The notes beneath the pieces are model-generated. The model did no database searches. It was not told where the DNA came from and worked only from the letters and a program-made list of their open reading frames with translations. This document shows, piece by piece, positions 36,478 through 45,939 of a stretch of 64,000 nt of DNA (its first letter is position 1; each line of letters starts with the position of its first letter). Origin of the DNA: JBGAPI01 sp044221335 (GTDB lineage Bacteria > Pseudomonadota > Gammaproteobacteria > Xanthomonadales > Ahniellaceae); assembly GCA_044221335.1 (NCBI GenBank), contig JBGAPI010000016.1:1-64000 (forward strand), in the 5' to 3' direction. The position numbers and the translations under genes are program-made.

Positions 36478-38523
36478 ATGGCCACGACCAATCCGCTGAC
36501 CGAAGACCTGCCGCTGCCGCGCTTCTCCGCGGTCGCGCCCGAGCACGTGCTGCCGGCCGTGGAGGCGTGCATCGCGGCGTCCCGCGCCCGCATCGATGCG
36601 ATCGTCGCGGCCGCCACGCCGCGCGATTTCGACCAGGTGATGGCGCCGCAGGAAGAGGACGGAGACCGGATGTCGCGGCTGTTCGCGCCGGTGTCGCACC
36701 TGCACTCGGTGCGCGACACGCCCGCACTGCGCGAGGTCTATACGAAGGCGATCGAACTCCTGACCGACTTCGAGACCGACGTCGGGCAGAACCGCGGGCT
36801 CTACGAGGCGACGCGCCAGGTGCGCGACGGTGCCGGCTTCGCCGCCCTGTCCCGCGCGCAGCAGACCATCGTCGACGACGCGCTGCGCGACTTCCGCCTC
36901 TCCGGCGTCGCGCTGGAGGAGCCGTCGCGCAGCCGCTTCAAGGAGATCTCGACCGAATTGTCGACGCTGACCACCGAGTTCGAGCAGGCGGTGCTCGACG
37001 CCACCGAGTCCTGGCACCTCGACCTCGACGACGCGACCCGGCTCGCCGGTCTGCCGGCTTCGGCACTCGGCACACTCGCGCAGTACGCGACGGAAGCGGG
37101 TCGAAGCGGCTACCGCGTGACCTTGCAGTACCCGAGCTACCAGGCGGTGATCACCTTCGCCGACGACCGCGCGTTGCGTGAGGAGGTCTACCGCGCCTAC
37201 GCCACGCGGGCCTCCGACCAGGGGCCGGACAACGGCAAGTTCGACAACTCCGCGCGGCTCGAGAAGATTCTCGCGCTGCGCCACGAGGCAGCGCAGCTGA
37301 TCGGATTCGCCAACGCGGCCGAGGAATCGCTCGCCACCAAGATGGCGCCGTCGACCGCGAAGGTCGAGGCCTTCCTGCTGGACCTCGTCGCGCGGGCGCG
37401 CCCGGTCGCCGCGCGCGAGCTCGCCGAACTGCGCGCCTTCGCCGCGAGCGAGCTCGGCATCGCGGATCTCGCCGTGTGGGACACGGCCTACGCCGCGGAG
37501 AAGCTGCGCGAGCGGCAGTTCCACTTCAACGAAGAGGACCTGAAGCCCTACTTCCCGGCCGAGGCCGCGATCAACGGCCTGTTCGTGGTCGCCGAGCGCG
37601 CGTTCGGCGTGCGCTTCGCGCGCCGCGAGGGGGTCGATGTCTGGCATCCGGACGTGCGCTACTACGATCTCATCGATGCCGACGGCCGCGTCTTCGCCGG
37701 TGCCTACCTCGACCTGTACGCGCGCCAGGCCAAGCGTGGCGGCGCCTGGATGGACGTCTGTCGTTCGCGCCGGCGCTCGGCTGCCGGGATGCAGCTCCCG
37801 ATCGCGTTCCTCTGCTGCAACTTCGCCCCACCGACGGCCGACGCGCCGTCGCTGCTGACCCACGACGACGTCGTCACCCTGTTCCACGAGTTCGGCCACG
37901 GCCTGCATCACGTGCTGACCGAGGTCGACTGGCCGTCGGTGGCCGGGATCAACGGCGTCGAGTGGGACGCGGTCGAGCTGCCCAGCCAGTTCATGGAGAA
38001 CTTCGCCTGGCAGCGCGAGGCGCTCGACCTGTTCGCTCGCCACTGGCAGACGAACGCGCCGCTGCCGGAGGAGCTGTTCGCCAAGATGCAGGCGGCGCGG
38101 CACTTCCACGCCGGCCTGTTCCTGGTGCGCCAGCTCGAGTTCGGCCTGTTCGACCTGCGCCTGCACCGCGACTTCGATCCGGCGCAGGGCTCGCGGCTGC
38201 TGGCGACCCTCGCCGCGGTGCGCGCCGAGGTCTCTGTGCTGCCACCGCCGGACTGGAACCGGATGCCGCATTCCTTCACCCACATCTTCTCGGGTGGCTA
38301 CTCGGCCGGCTACTACTCCTACCTGTGGGCCGAAGTGCTGTCGGCCGACGCCTTCGATCGCTTCGAGCGCGCCGGCATCTTCGACCGCGCCACCGGACTC
38401 GCGTTCCGCGCCAGCATCCTGGCGGTCGGCGGCGCACGACCGGCGCTGGAGTCCTTCGTGGAGTTCCGCGGCCGCGAGCCCGATGCCACGGCACTGCTGA
38501 AGAGCTACGGCCTCGCGGCCTGA
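36478..38523 (+). CDS. prlC: Oligopeptidase A, M3 family
   Basis: 681 aa zinc metallopeptidase that degrades short peptides, including cleaved signal peptides. Zinc site H470-E-F-G-H474 within L-F-H-E-F-G-H-G-L-H-H, and a downstream Glu in E-L-P-S-Q-F-M-E-N-F. Length fits PrlC. No signal peptide: cytosolic. I chose Met 36478, where conserved sequence begins; an ATG at 36451 is possible. Confidence 0.93.
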   Translation: MATTNPLTEDLPLPRFSAVAPEHVLPAVEACIAASRARIDAIVAAATPRDFDQVMAPQEEDGDRMSRLFAPVSHLHSVRDTPALREVYTKAIELLTDFETDVGQNRGLYEATRQVRDGAGFAALSRAQQTIVDDALRDFRLSGVALEEPSRSRFKEISTELSTLTTEFEQAVLDATESWHLDLDDATRLAGLPASALGTLAQYATEAGRSGYRVTLQYPSYQAVITFADDRALREEVYRAYATRASDQGPDNGKFDNSARLEKILALRHEAAQLIGFANAAEESLATKMAPSTAKVEAFLLDLVARARPVAARELAELRAFAASELGIADLAVWDTAYAAEKLRERQFHFNEEDLKPYFPAEAAINGLFVVAERAFGVRFARREGVDVWHPDVRYYDLIDADGRVFAGAYLDLYARQAKRGGAWMDVCRSRRRSAAGMQLPIAFLCCNFAPPTADAPSLLTHDDVVTLFHEFGHGLHHVLTEVDWPSVAGINGVEWDAVELPSQFMENFAWQREALDLFARHWQTNAPLPEELFAKMQAARHFHAGLFLVRQLEFGLFDLRLHRDFDPAQGSRLLATLAAVRAEVSVLPPPDWNRMPHSFTHIFSGGYSAGYYSYLWAEVLSADAFDRFERAGIFDRATGLAFRASILAVGGARPALESFVEFRGREPDATALLKSYGLAA

Positions 38524-38616
38524 GCCGGCCCGCGCCGCTACACTTCGCTCGGATAGGTCTGGACAAGCCGACGATCAACGCTCTTCCCGCCTCGACGTCT
38601 CTCCACTCCCCTGCGG

Positions 38617-38637
38617 AACCCGGGCGAAGCCGGGGTT
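38617..38637. terminator. Hairpin terminator after prlC
   Basis: AACCCGGGC-GAA-GCCGGGGTT, a 9-bp stem with one mismatch, followed by T. A second hairpin CCCCCTG-ACC-CAGGGGG lies at 38643-38659, before the exonuclease gene. Confidence 0.55.
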
Positions 38638-38704
38638 TCGCGCCCCCTGACCCAGGGGGGCGATCCGAAGTGCCGGGGCTCGACACTTGTTCAGAGGTTT
38701 CCAC

Positions 38705-39472
38705 ATGAAAATCGCCAGCTGGAACGTCAATTCGCTGAAGGTACGGCTGCCGCACCTGGAAGAGTGGCTGAAGACCGCCGCGCCGGACGTGGTGGCGCTG
38801 CAGGAGATCAAGCTCGAGGACCACGCGTTCCCGCGTGCGGCCATCGAGGCCGCCGGCTACCGTGCGGTGTGGTCCGGGCAGAAGACCTACAACGGCGTCG
38901 CGCTGCTGTCGAAGTCGGAGGCCACCGAGGTCGTCGCCGGCATTCCGGGCTTCGAGGACCCGCAGCGCCGCGTGCTCGCCGCGACGATCGACGGCGTCCG
39001 CGTGATCGATGTCTACGTGGTCAACGGCGAGGCGGTCGGCTCCGAGAAGTTCGACTACAAGATGCGCTGGCTCGCGGCACTGCGCGACTACGTCGCCGCC
39101 GAGCTCGCGAGACACCCGAACCTGGTGCTGACCGGCGACTTCAACATCGCCCCGGACGACCGCGACGTGCACGACCCGCAGGGCTGGCACGAGCAGGTGC
39201 TGTGTTCCTCGGCCGAGCGCGCGCACCTCGCCGCGCTGTTCGGGATGGGCCTCGTCGACAGCTTCCGCGAATTCGAGGCGGGCGACGGGCTGTACTCCTG
39301 GTGGGACTACCGCGCCGCCGGCTTCCGTCGCAACCTCGGCCTGCGCATCGACCTGGTGCTGGTCAGCGGCGCGCTGAAGCCGCGCCTCTCCGGCGCCGGC
39401 ATCGATCGCGAACCTCGCACCTGGGAGCGACCGTCGGACCACACGCCGGTGTGGGCGGAGCTGTCGCCGTGA
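38705..39472 (+). CDS. Exodeoxyribonuclease III-type AP endonuclease
   Basis: 255 aa of the EEP fold. M-K-I-A-S-W-N-V-N-S-L-K-V-R-L-P, Q-E-I-K-L-E (catalytic Glu), G-D-F-N-I-A-P (catalytic Asp/Asn) and S-D-H-T-P-V (catalytic His) are the xthA/exoA signature. It cuts abasic sites and trims 3' ends in repair. GTGA overlap with the following gene. Confidence 0.93.
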   Translation: MKIASWNVNSLKVRLPHLEEWLKTAAPDVVALQEIKLEDHAFPRAAIEAAGYRAVWSGQKTYNGVALLSKSEATEVVAGIPGFEDPQRRVLAATIDGVRVIDVYVVNGEAVGSEKFDYKMRWLAALRDYVAAELARHPNLVLTGDFNIAPDDRDVHDPQGWHEQVLCSSAERAHLAALFGMGLVDSFREFEAGDGLYSWWDYRAAGFRRNLGLRIDLVLVSGALKPRLSGAGIDREPRTWERPSDHTPVWAELSP

Positions 39473-40155
39473 ACGACGACGACATCGACATCGACTATGG
39501 CGACGCGGAGCAGCGGGTCGCGCTCGACGAGCAGGAGCTGAACGAGCTCGGCGCGATGCTGGCGCAGCGGGCCGGCGACGACGGCCTCTTTCTCGACGGC
39601 GTGCACGGCTTCCTCACCGCGATCGCGATCGGGCCCGACGAGGTACCGGTCGAGCAGTGGCTGCCGGTGCTGCTCGACGAGAGCGTGGCGTTCGACGACG
39701 AGACGCAGGCCCAGCGCACCGTGCAGCTCCTGCTCCGGCTGGCGCAGTCGGTCGTCGAGGATGTCGACGACTTCGAGTACGAGCCGATCCTGGGCGAGAT
39801 CGAGTCCGAGTCCGGCGATCCGGTCTACACCGCGCACGGCTGGTGCGACGGCTTCTCCCGCGCGGTCGACCTCGGCGCCGATCGCTGGACGACGCGGATG
39901 CGCGAGGACAGTCGGCTGTCCGAGCTGATGTCGCCGATCGTCCGCCTCGCCGCGGACGAGGGGCTCTACGAGAGCGACGACGGCGAGGAAGCGCCGCCGC
40001 TGTCGGAGAACGAGTACGAGGACGCGTTGAACAAGCTCCCGGGCGCGGTCTGCGCGATCCACCAGTACTGGCGCGACCACGCCGACGATGCGCCGCCGCC
40101 GCCACCGCCGACGGGCGGGGTGCCGCGCTGGCGGCAGGGCCGGTCGGTGCACTGA
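39469..40155 (+). CDS. UPF0149 (YgfB/YecA) family protein
   Basis: 228 aa, very acidic. L-D-E-Q-E-L-N-E-L-G-A-M-L near 20, D-G-V-H-G-F-L-T-A-I-A-I-G-P (41-55) and W-C-D-G-F-S-R-A-V are the UPF0149 pattern. E. coli YecA has a C-terminal SEC-C zinc motif; here the tail is P-P-P-P-P-P-T-G-G-V-P-R-W-R-Q-G-R with no Cys-rich motif. The GTG start overlaps the exonuclease stop (GTGA), so the two are co-translated. Role unknown. Confidence 0.85.
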   Translation: MNDDDIDIDYGDAEQRVALDEQELNELGAMLAQRAGDDGLFLDGVHGFLTAIAIGPDEVPVEQWLPVLLDESVAFDDETQAQRTVQLLLRLAQSVVEDVDDFEYEPILGEIESESGDPVYTAHGWCDGFSRAVDLGADRWTTRMREDSRLSELMSPIVRLAADEGLYESDDGEEAPPLSENEYEDALNKLPGAVCAIHQYWRDHADDAPPPPPPTGGVPRWRQGRSVH

Positions 40156-40302
40156 GCGGCCGGTGTGCCTCGGCCCCGATAGGGGACGGTGCGAGAGCGC
40201 TTTGCGGGTGGGCTTGGGGCTTGGGGCTGAGGGGCTGAAGGGAGCGTGCGTCCTGGACACTCCACCCTTGAGACTCGATCCGGGCTCGTGACGCAGGACT
40301 TC

Positions 40303-40338
40303 CGTCATTGCGAGCGCAGCGAAGCAACCCAGCGCCTT
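40303..40338. repeat. Dispersed REP-like element, half copy 2
   Basis: A 36-nt block starting CGTCATTGCGAGCGCAGCGA is identical to the left arm at 62665-62700. The right arm is missing here. The surrounding gap 40156-40450 also has an imperfect short run (GGCTTGGGGCTTGGGGCTGA near 40211) and no convincing gene. Confidence 0.8.
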
Positions 40339-40450
40339 GATGTCGGCACCCTGCGGCGCCTTGGAATCGATCCACGGGGACCCTCATGCAGACGGTCGGC
40401 TACGAGCACTTTCATCGCGGAACCGCGGCGGAACGCTCGAACGCATCGGC

Positions 40451-40915
40451 GTGGCCGACCTCCTGCGCCGATATCCCTATCTGCTGACCGGCGGACTCGT
40501 GCCGCCGATCCACGTCGTCAATGAAGTCCTGCGCGGCGGCGGATTCGACGCAGGCCTGAGCGGAGCGGCACGCTGGGAACCTCTGGAACTGAGCGCAGAG
40601 GAATACCAAGCGGTCGTCGAGAACCTGGTGTCCGAGGGCCGCCTCGGCAAGACCTTGCGATGCGAGCAAACCCCCGACTGGGTGATCACCCGGAGCGACT
40701 GGTCGAACTGGATCGCGGAGCGTGTCTATGCGATTCCGGCCGACGAGAGTCGTCGCTACGACGCCGAGAATGCGCGCCTGTTCGCGCTGGTCAAGGACGC
40801 CGAGCAGCGCGGAGACGAGGCCTCCCGCTTCGAACATCTGCTGCAGCTGAACGAGGTGTGCGCGCAGTATTCGGAATTCGTCCAGCGACACCGCAAGCCG
40901 CCGGCCGGCGAGTGA
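40451..40915 (+). CDS. Hypothetical protein
   Basis: 154 aa from the GTG at 40451, or about 191 aa from ATG 40340. The N-terminal part (A-D-L-L-R-R-Y-P-Y-L-L-T-G-G-L-V-P-P-I-H-V-V-N-E) and the soluble helical C-terminus (F-E-H-L-L-Q-L-N-E-V-C-A-Q-Y) show no recognisable domain. The longer start lies next to the REP half-element, so I prefer the shorter. An ATG at 40386 in another frame encodes M-Q-T-V-G-Y-E-H-F-H, so a frameshifted N-terminus is possible. Confidence 0.6.
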   Translation: MADLLRRYPYLLTGGLVPPIHVVNEVLRGGGFDAGLSGAARWEPLELSAEEYQAVVENLVSEGRLGKTLRCEQTPDWVITRSDWSNWIAERVYAIPADESRRYDAENARLFALVKDAEQRGDEASRFEHLLQLNEVCAQYSEFVQRHRKPPAGE

Positions 40916-41125
40916 CGGGGCCGCGGGTACGGAGCGCGTGCCCCGGCCCGCTCCCGCGACACGCATTCGTCGCTCCGGGTGTTGGGCCGACCGGTTCGCC
41001 TGTGCCTGGCGCAGTGCGGAGCGGGCCGGGGCTCGCGCTACAAGACTGATGGTTCGTGCAAGGGGACCTCAGCGCCACCCACTCGCCTCGGTCCCGACAC
41101 CGGAGGAATTCGGGCAGCGAATCTC

Positions 41126-42856
41126 TCACTCGAAGCCGTCGTGGAACACCCCGGTGCTGGTGCCGTACACCGTCGCGGCAAACACCGGCGTGATCGCGAG
41201 CCCGTTCGCGGCGTTCGGATCCTCGACGTACCAGCGGCCGAACAGCGTGACGCCGACCAGTGCCGGATCGTCGCCGAGATCGACGTTGACCGAGCCGTTG
41301 CCGGCGCCGTTGCCGCTGCCCGCGAGCGTCGTGCTCATCGAAGCGAAGTCCGCGGTCGGGACGCTGGCGGCGATGCCCGGGTCGGCGCGCGAGATCACCA
41401 GGGTGGCGTGCGCCCCGCCGAGCGCCCCGTCGACGGCGACGGTGAAGTTGCGGCTGCCGAGACGTGGCGGCTCGTAGGCGTAGATCGCCGGGATCGCTCC
41501 GCCACTGCCGGCCTGGCCGACGCCGCCGATGGTCGGCACGTGGCCGGTCTCGGTGTAGAGCAGCGGGCGATCGAAGGGCGCGGACTCGGTCTGCGCGCGA
41601 GGGTCCGTGAGCGGACGACCGAGGAAGGCGACCAGCGCGGTCTTCTGCGCGGCGGTGAGGTTCAGCGGATGGATCCGCGGGTCCTTGTTCGGCGCGGTGA
41701 AGTCGCCGCCGCGGTCGTAGAAGTCGACGACCTGGGTCAGCGTGGTGAAGCGTCCGTCATGCATGAATGCGGTACGCAGCTGGCCGTTGCGCAGGCTCGG
41801 CGTCTTCATCGCGCCGCGGTCGGCGTTGTTGTTGGTGACGGCGAAGCGGCCGAGGTCCTCGGCGACCGGGCGCACGCCGGTGTAGTGGAACTGGTTGTCG
41901 GTCGTCAGGGCGCCGCCGTGGCAGGCGGCGCAGCCGCCCGGACCGACAAACACGTTGAGCCCCTGCTGCTCCTGCGCGGTCAGCGGCGTGCCGCCGCCGT
42001 TCGCGGTGTCGAACGGAGTCTGGTTGGCGTTGAGCGTACGCTCGTAGGAGGCGATCGCCAGCGCGATCCGCGCCGGGGTGATGTCGCCGCTGCCGAAGGC
42101 CTCGGTGAACAGCGCGGGATAGTCGCGGCCGGCGATCCAGGTGGAAAGCGCGGACGGCACCGATTCGGCCAGCGCCAGCGGCAGCCGGCCTGCGAGGCGG
42201 GAGACGACGTCGGCCACGGAGGCGCCGTTGGAGCTCATCTCGGCGCTGTTGACCACCGGACCCAGCGCCTGATTCTCCAGCGCGCCGCCGTTGGCGATCA
42301 GCGTGGTGCCGGAGGTGGGATCGACGAACGTGGTACCTGCGCGGCCGTCCCAGAACAGCAGCGGCGAATAGCCCGCGTTCACCGCCGACGAGGCGTAGCG
42401 ACCGCCAACCTGGGGACGGAAGCCGAAACTGGCGGCGGACTGGTACAGGCCGTCCCCGCCGTGCGAGGGCACGCCCATCGAGCCGTGCACGTCGTCCGGC
42501 GTGCCGTTGACGCCGTCGGGTCCGGGATTGGTCGATGCACCGCCGGCGACGATGCTGCGCGCGTCCGAGCCGCCCGCGAACGCGCGGTGGCAGGTGCCGC
42601 AGGCGACGGTGTTGGTGACGGACAGCTGCTCGTCCCAGAACAGGACCTTGCCCAGGTTGATCTTCGCGGCGGTCAGCGGATTGCCGGCGGGCACCGGCGG
42701 ATCACCGAGCGGTTGCGGTGGCGGCGGAGGCGGCGGGGGTTGCTGCGCGGCGGCGGGCAGGGCGGCGCAGAGGACGCCGACGGCGAGCAGCGCCGGGAAG
42801 GCGCGCGCGGACCAGGTGGCGAACGATCGAGCGAAGGAGGCGACGGCAGCGGACAT
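41126..42856 (-). CDS. Di-heme cytochrome c peroxidase family protein with F-x-D-G-F-E tail
   Basis: 576 aa. Signal peptide (A-L-L-A-V-G-V-L-C-A-A-L-P-A-A-A), a Pro-8 run, then heme sites C86-G-T-C-H90 and C-A-A-C-H in the second domain. The first part (L-G-K-V-L-F-W-D-E-Q-L-S) is typical of MauG/CcpA-type proteins. After the heme domains comes a beta-rich C-terminal extension ending V-F-H-D-G-F-E-stop. Periplasmic or surface peroxidase. Start 42856 excludes an Arg-rich upstream frame. Confidence 0.88.
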   Translation of the reverse strand: MSAAVASFARSFATWSARAFPALLAVGVLCAALPAAAQQPPPPPPPPQPLGDPPVPAGNPLTAAKINLGKVLFWDEQLSVTNTVACGTCHRAFAGGSDARSIVAGGASTNPGPDGVNGTPDDVHGSMGVPSHGGDGLYQSAASFGFRPQVGGRYASSAVNAGYSPLLFWDGRAGTTFVDPTSGTTLIANGGALENQALGPVVNSAEMSSNGASVADVVSRLAGRLPLALAESVPSALSTWIAGRDYPALFTEAFGSGDITPARIALAIASYERTLNANQTPFDTANGGGTPLTAQEQQGLNVFVGPGGCAACHGGALTTDNQFHYTGVRPVAEDLGRFAVTNNNADRGAMKTPSLRNGQLRTAFMHDGRFTTLTQVVDFYDRGGDFTAPNKDPRIHPLNLTAAQKTALVAFLGRPLTDPRAQTESAPFDRPLLYTETGHVPTIGGVGQAGSGGAIPAIYAYEPPRLGSRNFTVAVDGALGGAHATLVISRADPGIAASVPTADFASMSTTLAGSGNGAGNGSVNVDLGDDPALVGVTLFGRWYVEDPNAANGLAITPVFAATVYGTSTGVFHDGFE

Positions 42857-43222
42857 GGCGGCATTCCGTTGAGAGACGAGCGTCGCCAGGGTGCGTTCGA
42901 AATGTGCAGCAACGATGCAGCCGACGTGCAGCGATGCCGCATTCGCCCCGCGGCGCCGGACGATTCCGGTAGCGGCGGACCGACGCCATGCCCGGCGCAC
43001 GCAGGATAGGCGGACCCCGAAACGCCGATCGCCGTCGATCGAAAACAATCGCATCGATCCGCGTTCGCGGAGACGGCTCGGGCCGGGACGCCGATCGCGA
43101 CACAGCCATCCGGACGTCCGCACGCGCCTGCCGGCTTACGGATCCTCCATGCTGCGCCCGCACATGCATGCGGCCCGGAGTGCCGCTAGATTGCGCGCCC
43201 TCGTAATCTTTTGTGATCCGCC
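42857..43222. other. 366-nt divergent intergenic region
   Basis: Lies between the peroxidase and endonuclease genes, which are divergently transcribed. It should hold both promoters. I see no ORF with a good ribosome site, no strong palindrome and no RNA gene; a short T-rich stretch TAATCTTTTG at 43204 precedes the endonuclease start. Confidence 0.6.
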
Positions 43223-45784
43223 ATGTCGACGCCCCGCATGGTCCGCGCACTCGCCTGTGCCGGCCTGTCCCTGTTCCTCGCTGATGCCGTCCGGGCCCAG
43301 TCGGTCGCGATCACCAGCGGTATCGGCACCACCGAATCCTTCGACAGTCTGACCGGCAGCGGCACCGGCAGCACTCTGCCGACGGGCTGGTTCATCGCCG
43401 AGACCGGCACCGGGGCCGACACGACCTACGCCGCCGACAACGGCACCGATCCGACCGGCAACACCTACAGCTACGGCGCGACCGGCGCCGTCGACCGGGC
43501 ACTCGGCACGCTGCAGACCGGGGCCGTGGTGCCGACGATCGGCGCGAAGCTCAGCAACAGCACCGGCGCCACGCTGTCGACGCTGTTCGTCGACTACGTC
43601 GGCGAGGAATGGCGTCTTGGCGCGAATCCACAGACCGACCGCCTGCAGTTCCAGTACAGCACCAACGCGACCTCTCTCACGACCGGAACCTGGACCTCCG
43701 TCCCGGCGCTCGACTTCGTCGCGCCGGTGACTACCGGCACGCCCGGCATCCTCAACGGCAACCTCTCCGGCAACCGCAGCTCGGTCGACGGCTCGATCAC
43801 CGGCCTCGCGCTCGCCAACGGCGCCACGCTGTGGGTGCGCTGGGTCGACTTCCATGCGGCGAGCGGCGCCGAGGACGGCCTCGCCCTCGACGACGTTCGC
43901 TTCGGCACCGTCGCCGATCCGCCGCCCTCGATCGTCACCAGCGTTCCGGCAAACAACGCCACCGGCGTGTCGCCGAATGCGACCCTGATCCTCAACTTCA
44001 GCGAGCAGGTGAACCTCACCGATCCCTGGTTCACGCTGTCATGCAGCGTCAGCGGCGCGCGCGGCGGCCAGTACAACCAGAACACCATCACCCAGGCCGA
44101 AATCCTGCCGAACGAGCTGTCTCCGGGCGTCTACTTCAGCCTCGGCGACGTCTGCGACCTGACGGTGCTGGCGAACGGCGTCACCGACAGCGACGGCACC
44201 CACAACGCGATGGTCGCCAACGTGCTCGTGCACTTCAGCGTCTCCGGCGACGCCCCGCCGACGGTGCTGACGACGGCGCCCGCGGACAACGCCACCGGCG
44301 TCGACCCGGCCGCGAACTTCGTCGTCAACTTCTCCGAACCGGTGGCGACGGTCGATCCCTGGGTCACCTTGTCCTGCGGCATCACCGGCAACCACTTCGG
44401 CTCGTCGTTTTCCAGCAACGGCGGCGCGACCTGGACCTTCGACCCGGCCTCCGGCTTCGTCGCCGGCGAGTCCTGCACCGCGACCATCGCGCGAGCGAAC
44501 GTGCACGACCTCGACGGCACCGCCGACGCGCTGATCGGCAGCAACACCTTCCGTTTCACGGCGCAGATCGACAGCCCGCCGACGGTGACGTCGACGTCCC
44601 CCGCCAACGGCGCCGGCAACATCTCCGTGGCCGCCAATCTCGGCGTCACCTTCAGCGAACCGGTCACCGCGCCGGTCGCGGCCTTCCAGGTGACCTGTGT
44701 CAGCAGCGGCAGCCACGCGTTCGCGCTCACCGGCGGTCCGACCACGTTCACGCTCAATCCGACCGTCGACTTCGACCCGCTGGAGTCCTGCACCCTGCAG
44801 ATCCGCGCCAACCAGGTCGAGGACACCGATGGCACGCCGACGGCGATGACCGCCGACGTCAACGTGCAGTTCACCACCTCGGCCAGCGTCGCCCAGTACT
44901 ACGCCGACGTCGACACCACGACCTGCACGACGCTGCGCACCACCCTGCACAAGATCATCAAGGACCACGTCGCGTTTCCGTTCGACGGCGCATCCGGCAC
45001 CACCAGCTGGACCCTCGTCGAGAGCGCCGACCAGGATCCCGCCAATGCCGGCAAGGTGCTCGACGTCTACCGCAACCGCTCCTACACCAAGCTCACCGAC
45101 CGCGCCGGTGCCGCCGACGGACTGCACTACGCCCGCGAGCAGGCGTGGCCCAGCGTGTACGGCTTCAACGGCCTCTCCGGCACCGACGGCTCCGGCAATC
45201 CGTGGTCGCCCTATACCGATGCGCACGACCTGTTCGTCGCTGCGGCCGACTATCGCAGCGACCGCGGCAGCAAGCCCTACGCGTCCTGCACGCTGGCCTC
45301 GGGGTGCACCGAGCGCACCACCGACGTCAACGGCGGAAACGGCGGCGGCAGCGGCAGCTATCCCGGCCACAGCAACTGGTTCAAGGCCGGAGCGACCGAG
45401 AATCTCGGCAGCTTCGAGGTATTCGATGCGCGCAAGGGCGACCTGGCGCGGGCGCTGATGTACATGGACCTGCGCTACGACGGCGGCGTCAACTCCAACA
45501 CCGGCCAGGCCGAGCCCGACCTGGTGCTGACCGACAACCGTGCGCTGATCACCACCACCGCGAGCGGCAGCATCGCCGCGACGGCCTACATGGGCCTGCT
45601 CGCCAATGTGCTGACCTGGCACGCCGGCGACCCGCCGTCCGCGGCCGAGCAGCTGCGCAACGACGTGGTCTATTCCTACCAGGGCAACCGCAATCCCTTC
45701 ATCGACCATCCGGAATACGCGACCTGCCTCTTCAGTTGCGTCTGCCCGAAGCCGGATCCGGTCTTCAAGGACAGCTTCGAATAG
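43223..45784 (+). CDS. Secreted Ig-domain endonuclease I-like protein with F-x-D-S-F-E tail
   Basis: 853 aa. Signal peptide (ending R-A-Q), a lamin/jelly-roll-like first domain (about 25-230), three Big_5 Ig domains (about 235-560) with repeated P-P-x-V-x-x-x-x-P-A-x-x-A-x-G and W-[FV]-T-L-S-C, then an Endonuclease_1 domain (about 565-840) and V-F-K-D-S-F-E. The domain keeps H668 (A-H-D-L), S-D-R-G-S-K-P-Y, K-G-D-L-A-R-A and N-P-F-I-D-H-P-E. Where the family has R-E-H, this protein has R-E-Q (E639, Q640), so the general-base His appears lost. Role may be reduced or changed nuclease activity. Confidence 0.85.
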   Translation: MSTPRMVRALACAGLSLFLADAVRAQSVAITSGIGTTESFDSLTGSGTGSTLPTGWFIAETGTGADTTYAADNGTDPTGNTYSYGATGAVDRALGTLQTGAVVPTIGAKLSNSTGATLSTLFVDYVGEEWRLGANPQTDRLQFQYSTNATSLTTGTWTSVPALDFVAPVTTGTPGILNGNLSGNRSSVDGSITGLALANGATLWVRWVDFHAASGAEDGLALDDVRFGTVADPPPSIVTSVPANNATGVSPNATLILNFSEQVNLTDPWFTLSCSVSGARGGQYNQNTITQAEILPNELSPGVYFSLGDVCDLTVLANGVTDSDGTHNAMVANVLVHFSVSGDAPPTVLTTAPADNATGVDPAANFVVNFSEPVATVDPWVTLSCGITGNHFGSSFSSNGGATWTFDPASGFVAGESCTATIARANVHDLDGTADALIGSNTFRFTAQIDSPPTVTSTSPANGAGNISVAANLGVTFSEPVTAPVAAFQVTCVSSGSHAFALTGGPTTFTLNPTVDFDPLESCTLQIRANQVEDTDGTPTAMTADVNVQFTTSASVAQYYADVDTTTCTTLRTTLHKIIKDHVAFPFDGASGTTSWTLVESADQDPANAGKVLDVYRNRSYTKLTDRAGAADGLHYAREQAWPSVYGFNGLSGTDGSGNPWSPYTDAHDLFVAAADYRSDRGSKPYASCTLASGCTERTTDVNGGNGGGSGSYPGHSNWFKAGATENLGSFEVFDARKGDLARALMYMDLRYDGGVNSNTGQAEPDLVLTDNRALITTTASGSIAATAYMGLLANVLTWHAGDPPSAAEQLRNDVVYSYQGNRNPFIDHPEYATCLFSCVCPKPDPVFKDSFE

Positions 45785-45939
45785 CCCGGCGACCGTGGCG
45801 CGCCCGCCGACGGCAAGGCGACGACCGGCATCCGGAACCCGGAGCCTCAGCCTCGCGCGTACGAACGCCGGGGCTCGCGTCCCGCCGCGGAACCCCCAAC
45901 TGACGACCGGCGGCCTGCGTATCCGCTAGCCTCCGGACC

